Assembly (NCBI GenBank): GCA_964429995.1
Contig: CAYSDY010000011.1
Coordinates: 1-23,917 of the forward strand
From: UBA583 sp964429995
Lineage (GTDB): Archaea; Nanobdellota; Nanobdellia; Woesearchaeales; UBA583
Length of the DNA stretch: 23,917 bases
Reading direction: 5' to 3'
Shown here piece after piece: positions 1 through 8,170 of the stretch; positions within the stretch are counted from its first letter, which is position 1, and the number at the start of each line of letters is the position of its first letter. The position numbers and the translations under genes are program-made. The notes under the pieces were generated by a model. The model saw only the letters and a list, made by a program, of their open reading frames with translations, was not told the DNA's origin and made no database searches.

Positions 1-21
1 TTGCAAGAAGCCACTTCCTAA
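1..21 (+). CDS. tnpB: C-terminal tail of a probable TnpB protein (partial)
   Basis: The first 21 bases read in frame 1 as L-Q-E-A-T-S-stop. Tails of the form (K/L)QEA(T/P)S are common at the end of IS605-type TnpB proteins, and the stop codon lies inside the left arm of the right-end hairpin, as is usual for these elements. TnpB is an RNA-guided DNA nuclease encoded by the transposon. Only six residues are visible, so the call depends mainly on the adjacent hairpin. Whether the gene is intact cannot be seen. Confidence 0.5.
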   Translation: MQEATS

Positions 22-54
22 ATTCCAGTTAGAATTTAGGTGGTGGTAGTTCAC
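1..54 (+). mobile_element. Right end of an IS200/IS605-family (TnpB) element
   Basis: Directly after the TAA at 19-21 region lies a strong hairpin. CCAC (11-14) pairs with GTGG (43-46) and CCTAAATTC (17-25) pairs perfectly with GAATTTAGG (32-40), around a six-base loop. It is followed by GTAGTTCAC (46-54). A subterminal hairpin at the end of tnpB followed by a TTCAC-like end is the usual right end of IS200/IS605 elements. In this family the same region is the scaffold of the TnpB guide RNA, and the guide is the flanking DNA beyond the end, here from about position 55. The body of the element lies off the left edge. The exact end (50-54) is an estimate. Confidence 0.62.
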
Positions 55-112
55 TTACTATCTCTACAAGTAATATTTTAAAACGAATTGTATTTTAACG
101 AAAAAATGATTA

Positions 113-122
113 ATATTATAAA
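113..122 (+). promoter_or_regulatory. TATA box for the 148 gene
   Basis: ATTATAAACT is centred about 30 nt before the ATG at 148, behind an A-rich element that could serve as BRE. Predicted transcription starts only a few bases before the ATG, so the mRNA would have a very short leader. Confidence 0.4.
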
Positions 123-147
123 CTCTTAAGTTATAACAATATCTATA

Positions 148-597
148 ATGTCTAAAAATGATGAAATAATAGATGAAAAAGCTAAAAGAGCTTTTGTAAA
201 AGTCAAACAAGATGTTGAGTACTTAAGGCACCAAAAGGCTATAGATAATTCAAAAGTTGAATTGATTGAAAAATACTATAAGGATGCTGATTTCATAAAT
301 AAGAACATTAAGGAAGATATTGAACTTAACACAAGAACAATAGATAATCTTAAGGATGAAATATTGGCACTTAAAAGTAAATATGTAAGAGTTGCTAATC
401 AGGACATATACGAATTAAGATCAAGCATTGAAAGGCTTAGCCAGGATTTTAGGGAATATAATAGGTTTCTTGATGAGAATAGTTCATCTTTTGAAGATGA
501 GAGTGATTTTTCAAACCATGTAAGATCAGGATTTTTAAAATGGTTTTTTTTTAAAGATGCTGAACTTGACAGTGTAGAAATGATAGAGGAGGACTAA
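148..597 (+). CDS. Coiled-coil protein of unknown function
   Basis: 149 residues, not recognised. Residues 1-110 are highly charged and helical with heptad-like spacing (K/E/D-rich with regular L/I), suggesting a long coiled coil. Residues about 111-127 are acidic and serine-rich. The C-terminus has an aromatic patch, WFFFKD, encoded partly by a run of nine T (544-552), and then an acidic tail. No signal peptide or membrane segment is visible. Its stop is only 3 nt from the ATG of a four-helix membrane protein, and its last codons carry the Shine-Dalgarno of that gene, so the pair is probably translated together and may act as a soluble/membrane pair. The ATG at 148 is chosen because a TATA box lies about 30 nt upstream. 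Confidence 0.7.
   Translation: MSKNDEIIDEKAKRAFVKVKQDVEYLRHQKAIDNSKVELIEKYYKDADFINKNIKEDIELNTRTIDNLKDEILALKSKYVRVANQDIYELRSSIERLSQDFREYNRFLDENSSSFEDESDFSNHVRSGFLKWFFFKDAELDSVEMIEED
586..592 (+). promoter_or_regulatory. Strong Shine-Dalgarno for the 601 gene
   Basis: GAGGAGG ends 8 nt before the ATG at 601 and lies inside the last codons of the upstream gene. It contrasts with first genes in this window, which mostly lack such a site. Confidence 0.7.
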
Positions 598-600
598 AAA

Positions 601-1041
601 ATGGATACTAAAACTTATTTATGGTTTACTTTATTAACTATTGCAACTTTTTTTAACGCTTTTATAATGTATTATTCGCAAGGTTTTTATTTTGCATTTG
701 ACAAGGCAGGATTTCAGATATTTGCAACAACAATAATCTTATCATTCCTTTTCATATCAACTTCTGTAATAGTTCTTACACAAAGAAGAGTTATTAAAAA
801 AAATATGCTTAGAATAAATGTGTTGTTTGCATTTGTGCTTTTCTTTGCAAGTCTTTTGTCAAGAATTGCTGATTATGATAATGATAAGTTTTATTTAAGA
901 CTTCTACAAACTATCTTTTATCTGCTTTACTTGGTAACGTATATGGTTTATGCAAAGTATATATATAATTCTCTTTGCAAAATGATGGATAATAGGTCTG
1001 CAAATAACAATAAAAATAATTATCTTAGAGTACAGAATTAA
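601..1041 (+). CDS. Four-helix integral membrane protein, unknown
   Basis: 146 residues, not recognised. Four hydrophobic segments are visible at about residues 6-25, 38-59, 70-88 and 100-120, with a basic loop (QRRVIKKN) after the second helix and an Asn-rich hydrophilic tail. Second gene of a two-gene unit with the coiled-coil protein, 3 nt downstream and with its own strong Shine-Dalgarno. Its 3' end overlaps the convergent CNNM-type gene by 17 bp, so both stop codons sit within the other gene. No catalytic motif is visible and no function is proposed. Confidence 0.7.
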   Translation: MDTKTYLWFTLLTIATFFNAFIMYYSQGFYFAFDKAGFQIFATTIILSFLFISTSVIVLTQRRVIKKNMLRINVLFAFVLFFASLLSRIADYDNDKFYLRLLQTIFYLLYLVTYMVYAKYIYNSLCKMMDNRSANNNKNNYLRVQN

Positions 1042-2290
1042 CGTTTTCTTTTTTTATTTCAACTTCTATTATTTTTTTTTTGCTTGATCTTATAACTCTT
1101 AATGTTATGTTGTTTATTATTATGCTATCGTTTATCTGAGGCATCTTTGTAAATCTATCTATAAGAAAACCGTTTAGTGTTGTAAAATGTTTTGTTTCAT
1201 CATCTTCATTAGTTATGTTTATACCTAATCTGTGTTCAAGATATTCAAGATCACAACTTCCAGAAACATTAAAAGTTAAATCATCAATTTTTCTTATTAA
1301 AACTTCTTTTTTCTTATCAAATTCATCCTCTATTTCACCTAATACTTCTTCTATTACATCTTCTAAGGTTACAATTCCTATGTAATCACCATGCTCGTTT
1401 ACAACCATTGCCATATGGCTTCTTTCAAAACGGAACTTGTCTTCTAAAACATTTATCTTTATATTATCAGGTGCATATAGAATAGGTCTTAAAACTGATT
1501 TTACTGAAAATGTATTTTTCTTGTTATAATATTTTAGAAGATCTTTAACATTTAAAAGACCTATTATTTCTGAATTGTATTCTACAGGAAATCTTGTAAA
1601 ACCTGTTTCTTCTACTTTTTGCACTATTGAATCGTAATCTGAATCTATATTGATAAGGCTTACACGACCTTTAGGAACCATTATATCATAAACTGTTGTT
1701 TCATCTAACTTGAATGCATTAGATATTATTAAATTTTCATGTTTGTTTATACTTCCTTGCTGTTGTCCAAGGTTTGCCATTGCTTTTATTTCATCTTCTG
1801 ATACATGATTTAATTCAACATCTTTTATTATAAATGATGTAAATTTGTTTAATAGGAACAATATAGGCGTAAATACTGCTTTTAGTAATGTAACAAACCT
1901 TATCATGAAAAGTGATATTTTAACACAATGTTTTTCACCGTACAGTTTAGGTATTATTTCTGCAAATATTATGATTAAAAATGTTAGAACTGCTGAAACT
2001 ATTCCAAGATATACTGTTCCAAAAAGTCCTGTTGCCATGATTCCAATGTAAATACTTCCAATAATGTTTACAATATTGTTTAGAATTACAATTGCAGATA
2101 TGTAAGGAGCTAAATCATTTTTTACTTTTAGAAGAAGTTTTGCTTTTTTCTTTTTCCCTCTATGTGAATTCTGTTCTAATTCACATGCTTTTGAATAGCT
2201 AACTGATAACAAACTTGCTTCAGTACATGATAATACTCCGCTTAAAAGCAGAACAATTATTATAAGACTTAAAAAAAGGACAACGCCCAT
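1025..2290 (-). CDS. CNNM/CorC (HlyC)-family membrane protein with CBS domains
   Basis: 421 residues. The order fits the family: an N-terminal DUF21/CNNM transmembrane domain (about 1-190, with FAEIIPKLYG typical of the family), a CBS pair (about 200-320, including TRFPVEYN, IIGLLNVKDLL, YIGIVTLEDVIEEVLGEI), and a C-terminal CorC_HlyC domain (about 335-415, with TLNGFLIDRF). CNNM/CorC proteins are linked to magnesium or other divalent-cation transport, with CBS domains binding adenine nucleotides; the substrate here is inferred. Start ATG at 2290: a TATA box at 2316-2327 predicts transcription start at about 2295 and a short leader. Single gene, convergent with the upstream membrane protein. 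Confidence 0.9.
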   Translation of the reverse strand: MGVVLFLSLIIIVLLLSGVLSCTEASLLSVSYSKACELEQNSHRGKKKKAKLLLKVKNDLAPYISAIVILNNIVNIIGSIYIGIMATGLFGTVYLGIVSAVLTFLIIIFAEIIPKLYGEKHCVKISLFMIRFVTLLKAVFTPILFLLNKFTSFIIKDVELNHVSEDEIKAMANLGQQQGSINKHENLIISNAFKLDETTVYDIMVPKGRVSLINIDSDYDSIVQKVEETGFTRFPVEYNSEIIGLLNVKDLLKYYNKKNTFSVKSVLRPILYAPDNIKINVLEDKFRFERSHMAMVVNEHGDYIGIVTLEDVIEEVLGEIEDEFDKKKEVLIRKIDDLTFNVSGSCDLEYLEHRLGINITNEDDETKHFTTLNGFLIDRFTKMPQINDSIIINNITLRVIRSSKKKIIEVEIKKENVNSVL

Positions 2291-2315
2291 TTATTAAAAA
2301 TTCACCCATGACATG

Positions 2316-2327
2316 TTTTATATTAAA
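2316..2327 (-). promoter_or_regulatory. TATA box for the CNNM-type gene
   Basis: On the minus strand TTTAATATAAAA is centred about 31 nt before the ATG at 2290. Predicted start is about 5 nt upstream of the codon. Confidence 0.45.
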
Positions 2328-2358
2328 TCTGCGTATTGCTTCTTTTTTAAATATTTGC

Positions 2359-2382
2359 AAAAAATAAAAATAGAAACAAAAA
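2359..2382 (-). terminator. T-rich terminator after the glucan phosphorylase gene
   Basis: Read on the minus strand, about 16 nt past the stop at 2398, there are three T-tracts of 5-6 residues. Oligo-T tracts on the non-template strand are the usual archaeal intrinsic terminator. No hairpin is needed or seen. Confidence 0.4.
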
Positions 2383-2397
2383 TATTTCATATGTTTT

Positions 2398-4029
2398 TTA
2401 TAAAGAAATTTTATATGCTTTTTTGATATATTCTTTTGCCATTCTATGAGTATTAAAATATGATGCTGAGTTGCCTATTGCAAGTTTCATCTCTCTACTC
2501 CATGTTGTTTGCCCTTCTTCATAAAACATAGGTATTATTTTATAGTTGAGTATGCTTATAAAGTCGTTGTAATCACATATTGGAAAGCCACCGCCATTTC
2601 TTTCAAAACCTTCAATTGCCCATCCATCAAGTCTTGAAAAATGCAAACATCCATTAACACTTGCCTTCATTCCTGATGTTCCTGATGCTTCATTAAATGG
2701 AATAGGTGTGTTTAACCACAGATCACAACCTCCTACCATCTTTTTGGCTATATCTATGTTGTAGTTTTCAAGAAATGCAATTGAAATATCTTCTTTAAGA
2801 CTTTGAGCATTTTCTATTATCCTATTCATTATGTCTTTTCCAAGACCGTCTTTTTTGTGTGCTTTACCTGCAAAAATAAATTGTACCTTTTTACCCAATT
2901 CTTTTAAATTATCTAGATTGTTAAATATTAATTCTGCATCTTTATATGCAACGAACCTTCTTGCAAAGCCAATTGTTAATATGTCTTCTTTAAGTTTTAC
3001 ATCACTAATAATATTGGTTGCATTTACAAACTCTATAAGTTCTTGTTTTGCTTTTTTGTGTGCATTAAGTATTTCTGTACCATCAACTTCTTTTATTTGT
3101 GAAAGTTTTGTAAAATCTAATTTCCAGTCTTTGATGTGTTTGTTGAAAACTTCCTGCATATAATCACTTGCCCAAAATCCTGCATTAACTCCGTTTGTTA
3201 TGTAATCTATTGTAAAATCTGGAAACATCTGTTTTGTTATTTCCATATGCTTTCTTGATACTGCATTATGATATCCTGAAAAACTTAAAGCAAGCTTGGT
3301 TGTATTAAATACATCAGAACCTGCAAGACGCTTTATGTGTAATGGAATTATGTTTGTTTCTCCTTTTAATTTTTCATAAAATTCATCATAAGTAAAAATA
3401 TCGTGACCTGCTGGAATTGGAGTATGGGTTGTAAAAACACATTTTTGTTTTACCTGCCAATCATCCCATCCAATTGTTTCACCTATTTTTTTGTAAAGTT
3501 CAAGTGTTAAAAAAACACTATGTCCCTCGTTCATGTGATATTTTAATGGATGAACTCCCAATTCACATAATGCTCTTATGCCTCCTATACCCAATACTAT
3601 TTCCTGAGACAGCCTATCCCCTACATACAAATAATCTGTTAATGTTCTTGCCCACTCTGGATTTTCATCAAGTTTTGTGTCAAGAAAAAAAATTGGCACC
3701 TTTTTTCCTGTTATACCTGTATAATCATATCTCCAAATCTTAATAAAAATATCACTTCCACTAATATTAACTCTTGCTCTTTTCCCTGTATCAGAAAGAT
3801 ATTTCCAATATTCCCAGTCATCATCAAGTTCTGTTTGTATATTATCAATGATCTTTTGCTTAAAATAACCTTTTTTATACAATAAAGTTACAGCACAGAA
3901 TGGAATTTCTAAATCTGCCATAGCCTTTATTGTTTCACCTGCTAAAATTCCAAGCCCTCCTGAATATGTTTTTATTTCTTCTAGAATACCTATTTCTGCA
4001 CTAAAATAAGCTATTTTAATTTTATCCAT
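2398..4029 (-). CDS. glgP: Alpha-glucan (glycogen/maltodextrin) phosphorylase
   Basis: 543 residues, GT35 family of the short archaeal/bacterial type (alpha-glucan phosphorylase). It releases glucose 1-phosphate from alpha-1,4-glucans with pyridoxal phosphate. Visible signatures are YSGGLGILAGETIKAMADL (about 22-40), LLYKKGYFKQ, the family histidine in HMNEGHSVFL, FTTHTPIPAGHD, TNGVNAGFW, the phosphate-site segment FARRFVAYKD, and the PLP-lysine motif NEASGTSGMKASVNG with Lys about 455. It appears full length for the short form. Transcribed alone: a TATA box at 4060-4070 predicts a leader of about 10 nt, and T-tracts follow the stop. The neighbouring phosphoglycerate mutase gene suggests a local sugar-metabolism cluster, though each gene has its own promoter. 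Confidence 0.92.
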   Translation of the reverse strand: MDKIKIAYFSAEIGILEEIKTYSGGLGILAGETIKAMADLEIPFCAVTLLYKKGYFKQKIIDNIQTELDDDWEYWKYLSDTGKRARVNISGSDIFIKIWRYDYTGITGKKVPIFFLDTKLDENPEWARTLTDYLYVGDRLSQEIVLGIGGIRALCELGVHPLKYHMNEGHSVFLTLELYKKIGETIGWDDWQVKQKCVFTTHTPIPAGHDIFTYDEFYEKLKGETNIIPLHIKRLAGSDVFNTTKLALSFSGYHNAVSRKHMEITKQMFPDFTIDYITNGVNAGFWASDYMQEVFNKHIKDWKLDFTKLSQIKEVDGTEILNAHKKAKQELIEFVNATNIISDVKLKEDILTIGFARRFVAYKDAELIFNNLDNLKELGKKVQFIFAGKAHKKDGLGKDIMNRIIENAQSLKEDISIAFLENYNIDIAKKMVGGCDLWLNTPIPFNEASGTSGMKASVNGCLHFSRLDGWAIEGFERNGGGFPICDYNDFISILNYKIIPMFYEEGQTTWSREMKLAIGNSASYFNTHRMAKEYIKKAYKISL

Positions 4030-4059
4030 ATATTGTTTGAGGAGTTATTATTTAAAATA

Positions 4060-4070
4060 ATTATATATTA
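4060..4070 (-). promoter_or_regulatory. TATA box for glgP
   Basis: TAATATATAAT on the minus strand, centred about 36 nt before the ATG at 4029. Predicted transcription start is at about 4039. Confidence 0.45.
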
Positions 4071-4128
4071 CTTAAAAGTTGTAAGTTGCTGTTTAATTCT
4101 TAAAAAAGAAATAGAAGAAATTGTTTGA

Positions 4129-4803
4129 TTATTTTTTATTGATTATGTTAAGATTGTCATCAAACGTATATGTTATAGGAACACCTGTTTTTAAATTAAG
4201 ATTTACTATTTCCTCTTTGCTTAAGTTTTCTATATGTTTTATAATTGCCCGCAATGAATTTCCATGAGCTACAACTAATACATTTTTTCCATCTTTTAAT
4301 GCTTTTTCTATGTGTTTTTTATAATATGGAAGTGTTCGTTTGCTTGTCATTTTAAGGCTTTCACCATTTGGTGGAGCTATGTCATAACTTCTTCTCCAAA
4401 TATGTACTTGTTGTTCACCATATATTTTAACTGTTTCTTCTTTATTAAGTCCTTGAAGATCACCATAAAATCTTTCGTTTAATGATTTATCTGCATAAAT
4501 AAGTGTTTTTTTTGAATCCTCTTGTGATTTGGAATATTTTTTGTACCATTCTTTTTCTTTTTCATGTATTCTTATGCAACCAACACTGTGTAAGTTTGAT
4601 TCAAGTATCTTAAATAATGTTTCCTGAGCTCTTATTAGTTGGGATGTGAAGATTATATCAAAATGTTCATCTTTAAGAATCTTGCCTGCATTAACAGCTT
4701 CTTTTACACCATTTTTACTCAATGATACATCTATCCACCCTGTAAATCTGTTTTCAAGGTTCCAAACCGATTCACCATGTCTTACTAAAAATAATTTTAC
4801 CAT
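4129..4803 (-). CDS. gpmA: 2,3-bisphosphoglycerate-dependent phosphoglycerate mutase
   Basis: 224 residues of the histidine phosphatase superfamily. It interconverts 3- and 2-phosphoglycerate in glycolysis/gluconeogenesis. The phosphohistidine motif RHGES is at 8-12 (His9). It is followed by ENRFTGWIDVSLSKNG, RAQETL, NERFYGDLQGLNKEE (family Glu acid/base region), RRSYDIAPPNGESL, and the second histidine in VVAHGNSLRAI. These match the GpmA type rather than the alkaline-phosphatase-type archaeal enzyme (apgM). One odd point is a lysine-rich stretch of about 25 residues before NERFYG that looks longer and more divergent than in bacterial GpmA. The TATA box at about 4821-4832 places transcription start essentially at the ATG, so the mRNA is predicted leaderless. 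A T6 tract at 4102-4107 follows the stop. Confidence 0.92.
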   Translation of the reverse strand: MVKLFLVRHGESVWNLENRFTGWIDVSLSKNGVKEAVNAGKILKDEHFDIIFTSQLIRAQETLFKILESNLHSVGCIRIHEKEKEWYKKYSKSQEDSKKTLIYADKSLNERFYGDLQGLNKEETVKIYGEQQVHIWRRSYDIAPPNGESLKMTSKRTLPYYKKHIEKALKDGKNVLVVAHGNSLRAIIKHIENLSKEEIVNLNLKTGVPITYTFDDNLNIINKK

Positions 4804-4820
4804 ACTTTTATTTTAATATA

Positions 4821-4832
4821 ATAATATTTAAA
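4821..4832 (-). promoter_or_regulatory. TATA box for gpmA
   Basis: TTTAAATATTAT on the minus strand, about 24 nt before the ATG at 4803. This spacing predicts a leaderless transcript. Confidence 0.4.
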
Positions 4833-4869
4833 TCTTTATTACTTCTACATTAAATAAATGTAAAAAAAA

Positions 4870-5343
4870 TTAAAATAAAATGCCTTGAAACATTACCAAA
4901 TTTATTAAAAGCATCAAATTATAAAGTACAAAGTAAATAATTTCTTTTTTTATTGAAAATCTATCAAATGTTTTTTTCATAATCATTGCAAATATCCATA
5001 TAATAATCATAAAAATAACTTCTACTGCAATTGATGAATAAATAAAAAAATACATTGAAAGAATCAAATAATCCATTATAAATATATGTTCTTTTTTAAA
5101 ATCATACATAGAACTGTTCATTATTACAAGATATATCACAATAACTATAGTATTAAAAAGTATTATAGGCATGTTTTTTGGAAAAATTATAATAGTTACA
5201 ATAAGGAAAAATATCTGAGTAAGATTTACAAATTTTAATGATGTTTTTTCTATTTCTTTATGTTCTTCTTTTGTTATAAAATGTAAGAAACATGAAAATG
5301 CTGTAATCAAAAAAAAAGCAAAATAATAGAATAATATATTCAT
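4870..5343 (-). CDS. Small multi-spanning membrane protein, unknown
   Basis: 157 residues, not recognised. About five hydrophobic segments (roughly 3-22, 38-55, 57-75, 88-118 as one long or two short helices, 135-155) are separated by short charged loops (TKEEHKEIEK, YDFKKEH, KKTFDRFSIKKE). No catalytic motif is seen. It lies 15 nt downstream of the two-domain thioredoxin-like membrane protein with no TATA box between, so it is probably the second gene of that operon. A role in the same envelope thiol process is possible but is only inferred from position. Confidence 0.6.
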   Translation of the reverse strand: MNILFYYFAFFLITAFSCFLHFITKEEHKEIEKTSLKFVNLTQIFFLIVTIIIFPKNMPIILFNTIVIVIYLVIMNSSMYDFKKEHIFIMDYLILSMYFFIYSSIAVEVIFMIIIWIFAMIMKKTFDRFSIKKEIIYFVLYNLMLLINLVMFQGILF

Positions 5344-5358
5344 TTTATTTTTTATTTT

Positions 5359-6609
5359 TTATTTTAGTTCTTCTTCAACTAATGCTTTAAAATCACTGTA
5401 ATCTAATGCACCTGAAACAACTTTTCTACCTATGAAAAATGATGGTGTACTTGAGACTCCATATTTTTTCAAAAACTCCATATCTTCATCAAGTTTTTTA
5501 GCAAACTCTTCTGTTGTAAGACAAGTATTAAAGTTTTCTTTGTTTAAACCAAGTGTATTTGCATATTCTGTAAATTTTTCAATTCTTGCAGATTTATCTG
5601 CAATATCAATCCACTCACTTCTTTTATGCCATAAAACATCACTGTATTCATGGAACTTACCTTCTTTATGTGCACACAATGCTGCCATATGGTCTATATC
5701 AGATGTTGAATGGAATGGTGCACTAACAAACAATATATTAACTTTGCCTGTTTCAACGTATTCCTTAAATAATTCAGGAACTGGTGCGACATAACCACTC
5801 ATTTGTACTTGTGATTCAAACATTGCAACTAATTCTTTATTGCCTTCTGCAACTGCACAGTATGGGCATTCAAAATCTGTTATATATGTTACTGTTAATT
5901 TTGCATCTCTGCTACCAAGAAGTACTGCATTTTCACTTATTTCAACATCTTTTATCAAAACTTTAGATGGAATGTATATAGGGTTTAACATATAGTATTT
6001 TTTACCATTTAATTCTACTGTTTCAAATGCTGGTTGTACTTCTGACCATTTTGAATCTTTATCTGCAGATTCACTAAAAAGGTAAATGGGTGCCTGTAAA
6101 AGATTAAGTTCGTTTACTATCTTTGCTCCTTCTGCTGAATCAAATTGAACTTTTTTAACTACAAGATTGTTAAATAAATTTGTTTTTACTTGTTCTGCGA
6201 ACTGATCAACACCGCAATCAAGACAACTTTTATCATCTAATATCAATAATTCTATTTCTCCTGAAAGACTCTGATTGTTTGAAATACTTTGATTGTTGTT
6301 TATTATATCATTGTTAGAATCGTTAGAATTCTTATACCAAAAAAATCCACCAACTAAAGCAAGTATCAAACATAAAACTGCCAATGAGATAGAAACTATC
6401 ATCCATGTATTTTTTTTTGCATCATCTTTCATGTGTGAAACATGATGTTCTTTTTGAGCTTTGTTATGTGATTCAGTATGTTCGTGTTCTGTTTTTAAAA
6501 CCGAATCTTTTTTAGCCTCTGTCTTTTTATTTATTTTTTCCGATTTATCTGTTTTTTTTTTAAAATCGGACTTTTTCTTAGACTTACTGTTACTTTTTTT
6601 TTCAGCCAT
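5359..6609 (-). CDS. Membrane-anchored DsbA-like protein with two thioredoxin-fold domains
   Basis: 416 residues. A very lysine-rich cytoplasmic N-terminus (1-67), with a histidine-rich patch at about 42-59, precedes one membrane helix (about 69-92). The positive charge before the helix predicts that the rest lies outside the cell. A spacer rich in Asn and Ser follows, then a first thioredoxin-like region with CLDC (129-132) and a proline at LLQAPIYLF. The second is a DsbA-type domain with TDFECPYC (CPYC 248-251) and a cis-proline loop, GVSSTPSFFIGRKVVSG. The CPYC and cis-Pro loop support thiol oxidase or isomerase activity on exported proteins. The first domain could be a redox partner or a degenerate repeat. 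The TATA box at 6625-6640 predicts a leaderless mRNA, and a small membrane protein gene follows 15 nt downstream. Confidence 0.85.
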   Translation of the reverse strand: MAEKKSNSKSKKKSDFKKKTDKSEKINKKTEAKKDSVLKTEHEHTESHNKAQKEHHVSHMKDDAKKNTWMIVSISLAVLCLILALVGGFFWYKNSNDSNNDIINNNQSISNNQSLSGEIELLILDDKSCLDCGVDQFAEQVKTNLFNNLVVKKVQFDSAEGAKIVNELNLLQAPIYLFSESADKDSKWSEVQPAFETVELNGKKYYMLNPIYIPSKVLIKDVEISENAVLLGSRDAKLTVTYITDFECPYCAVAEGNKELVAMFESQVQMSGYVAPVPELFKEYVETGKVNILFVSAPFHSTSDIDHMAALCAHKEGKFHEYSDVLWHKRSEWIDIADKSARIEKFTEYANTLGLNKENFNTCLTTEEFAKKLDEDMEFLKKYGVSSTPSFFIGRKVVSGALDYSDFKALVEEELK

Positions 6610-6624
6610 AAGTATAATATAAAT

Positions 6625-6640
6625 AAGTTTATTTATAAAT
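6625..6640 (-). promoter_or_regulatory. TATA box for the DsbA-like gene
   Basis: ATTTATAAATAAACTT on the minus strand, centred about 25 nt before the ATG at 6609. A leaderless transcript is predicted. Confidence 0.45.
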
Positions 6641-6670
6641 TTTTTTTTTAATTATTGTGCATGAATAAAT

Positions 6671-7183
6671 TTATACGTAAAAATAGATGAATAATGATAT
6701 TATAATTACTGCTGTTATGTTTAAAACACATGAATGTGAATATGAATTTGTTCTGAATCTAAACAATCTAAAATTTATGTTTAAAGGATAAAATAATCTT
6801 ACTCCCATTACTGTAAATGTATCTTCAAAAATATGAAGAAGTAGTGACATATATACAATTCTTAAAAACGTTTTTAAGAGGTAGTAACCTGACAAATAAA
6901 ATTCTGAAAAATAAATAAGAATTACAGGAATCCATATACTATGTGTTATTGTTCTATGTTTTAAAAATGTCTTTGTAAAAATGTACATGAACCTATTGAA
7001 TAATGATCTATTTTTTTCTTTTGAATATTTGTTTTCCATCATTATATCTATGTCTGGTAACCATGATAAAAACGCTATTAAAAATGAAATAACTATGTTT
7101 AAAGATACTCTTGTTTTAAAGAAATAATGCATTATCCACATTGATAGTCCTAATGACCATAAAAAATGACTTCTACCATTCAT
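6671..7183 (-). CDS. DUF457/YdjM-type membrane-bound metal-dependent hydrolase
   Basis: 170 residues. The family pattern is visible: an N-terminal GRSHFLWSLG histidine, SWLPDIDIMMENKYS after the first helices, HRTITHSIWIP, and LLHIFEDTFTVMGVRLFYPLN. These conserved His and Asp residues line the proposed metal site of the DUF457 (YdjM/YfhO-like) family. Several hydrophobic helices embed it in the membrane. The physiological substrate of the family is not established. Its ATG overlaps the stop of the radical SAM gene (TAATG), so translation is probably coupled, and it is the last gene of a three-gene operon. Confidence 0.82.
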   Translation of the reverse strand: MNGRSHFLWSLGLSMWIMHYFFKTRVSLNIVISFLIAFLSWLPDIDIMMENKYSKEKNRSLFNRFMYIFTKTFLKHRTITHSIWIPVILIYFSEFYLSGYYLLKTFLRIVYMSLLLHIFEDTFTVMGVRLFYPLNINFRLFRFRTNSYSHSCVLNITAVIIISLFIYFYV

Positions 7184-8163
7184 TACTTAAAAAACGAATT
7201 CTTTTTTATTATAAAATTTTGCAATAACTCTATGGGCATTTTCTGCTTTTCATAAAATTCATGATATCCTATCATATCTATATATTCTTTCCAAAAACCC
7301 TCACACATTCTGTTATATATGCATTTTGAGCATTGTGGAATCTTTTTTTTTGATGACAATCTTGCATTTTCCCAATTGAATAAACCTTCATCTAATTGAT
7401 TCACATAAGTATTTAAAATACGATTAAAATCTGCAAAAAAAATTAAATCAATATCCTCTTTAAAACAGCATGGTAAAACGGATTCAAAATCACAGAATAT
7501 GTTTTTTTGATTTTTAATGTAATTTATGCATGCTAAAAGTTCCTTGTTTATCATACTGTATTTTGGTATTATTTTTTCTGCATTAATCAATGCCGAACCG
7601 TTTATGTGAGCAAATGCTATATTTATGTACTTAATCCCTAAACTATGGACTAATTTTATGGTATTTAACAAATCATGCATGTTATTTTTTGATATTACAA
7701 GTTTTATTCCAACCTTGTTTGCATTTGATTCTTTTAAAATATTGTTTATACCAAGAATTGTCTGCTCAAAACTTTTGCTTTTTTGTGTTATTGAATCATG
7801 TATTTCTTTTTGTGAACCATGAAGTGCTATCATAAAATAATCTATTTTTGATATATGTTTTGTTGAAAAATCAACTGATGCAAATTTTCTTGCATTTGTC
7901 TGAAGATATGTTTTAAAACCTTTATTTTTGGCATAATCTAGAAGATATAAAAAATCATTTCTTATGGTAGGTTCTCCTCCTGTAAATGTGATATTCTTAA
8001 AATCTTTGTCCCAACAATCATCTATCTCTTTTATTATTTCATCTGTGCTTCTATCTATTTTTTTACCTGATTTTATCATGTTATTCTTTTGTTCTGTTAT
8101 AACACAATGAATACAATCATTATTACATGAATAACCAAGTTTTATATCTATATTCTTAGACAT
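7183..8163 (-). CDS. Radical SAM protein with a C-terminal cysteine cluster
   Basis: 326 residues. The radical SAM cluster motif CNNDCIHC (CX3CX2C; Cys13, 17 and 20) is near the N-terminus. It is followed by FTGGEPTIR for SAM binding and YLQTNARKF and similar barrel strands. Near the C-terminus, CSKCIYNRMCEGFW is a SPASM/twitch-like cysteine cluster that may bind an auxiliary iron-sulfur cluster. Many such enzymes modify peptides or proteins. The substrate here is unknown. It is 7 nt downstream of a secreted pilin-like protein and overlaps the DUF457 gene by one base, so the three are one operon. Modification of the pilin-like neighbour is a testable guess, not shown. Confidence 0.85.
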   Translation of the reverse strand: MSKNIDIKLGYSCNNDCIHCVITEQKNNMIKSGKKIDRSTDEIIKEIDDCWDKDFKNITFTGGEPTIRNDFLYLLDYAKNKGFKTYLQTNARKFASVDFSTKHISKIDYFMIALHGSQKEIHDSITQKSKSFEQTILGINNILKESNANKVGIKLVISKNNMHDLLNTIKLVHSLGIKYINIAFAHINGSALINAEKIIPKYSMINKELLACINYIKNQKNIFCDFESVLPCCFKEDIDLIFFADFNRILNTYVNQLDEGLFNWENARLSSKKKIPQCSKCIYNRMCEGFWKEYIDMIGYHEFYEKQKMPIELLQNFIIKKNSFFK

Positions 8164-8170
8164 TTTATTA

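Noticed and set aside
1845..2051. Plus-strand open frame inside the CNNM-type gene
   Set aside because: Antisense shadow of conserved DUF21 sequence with no support as a gene.
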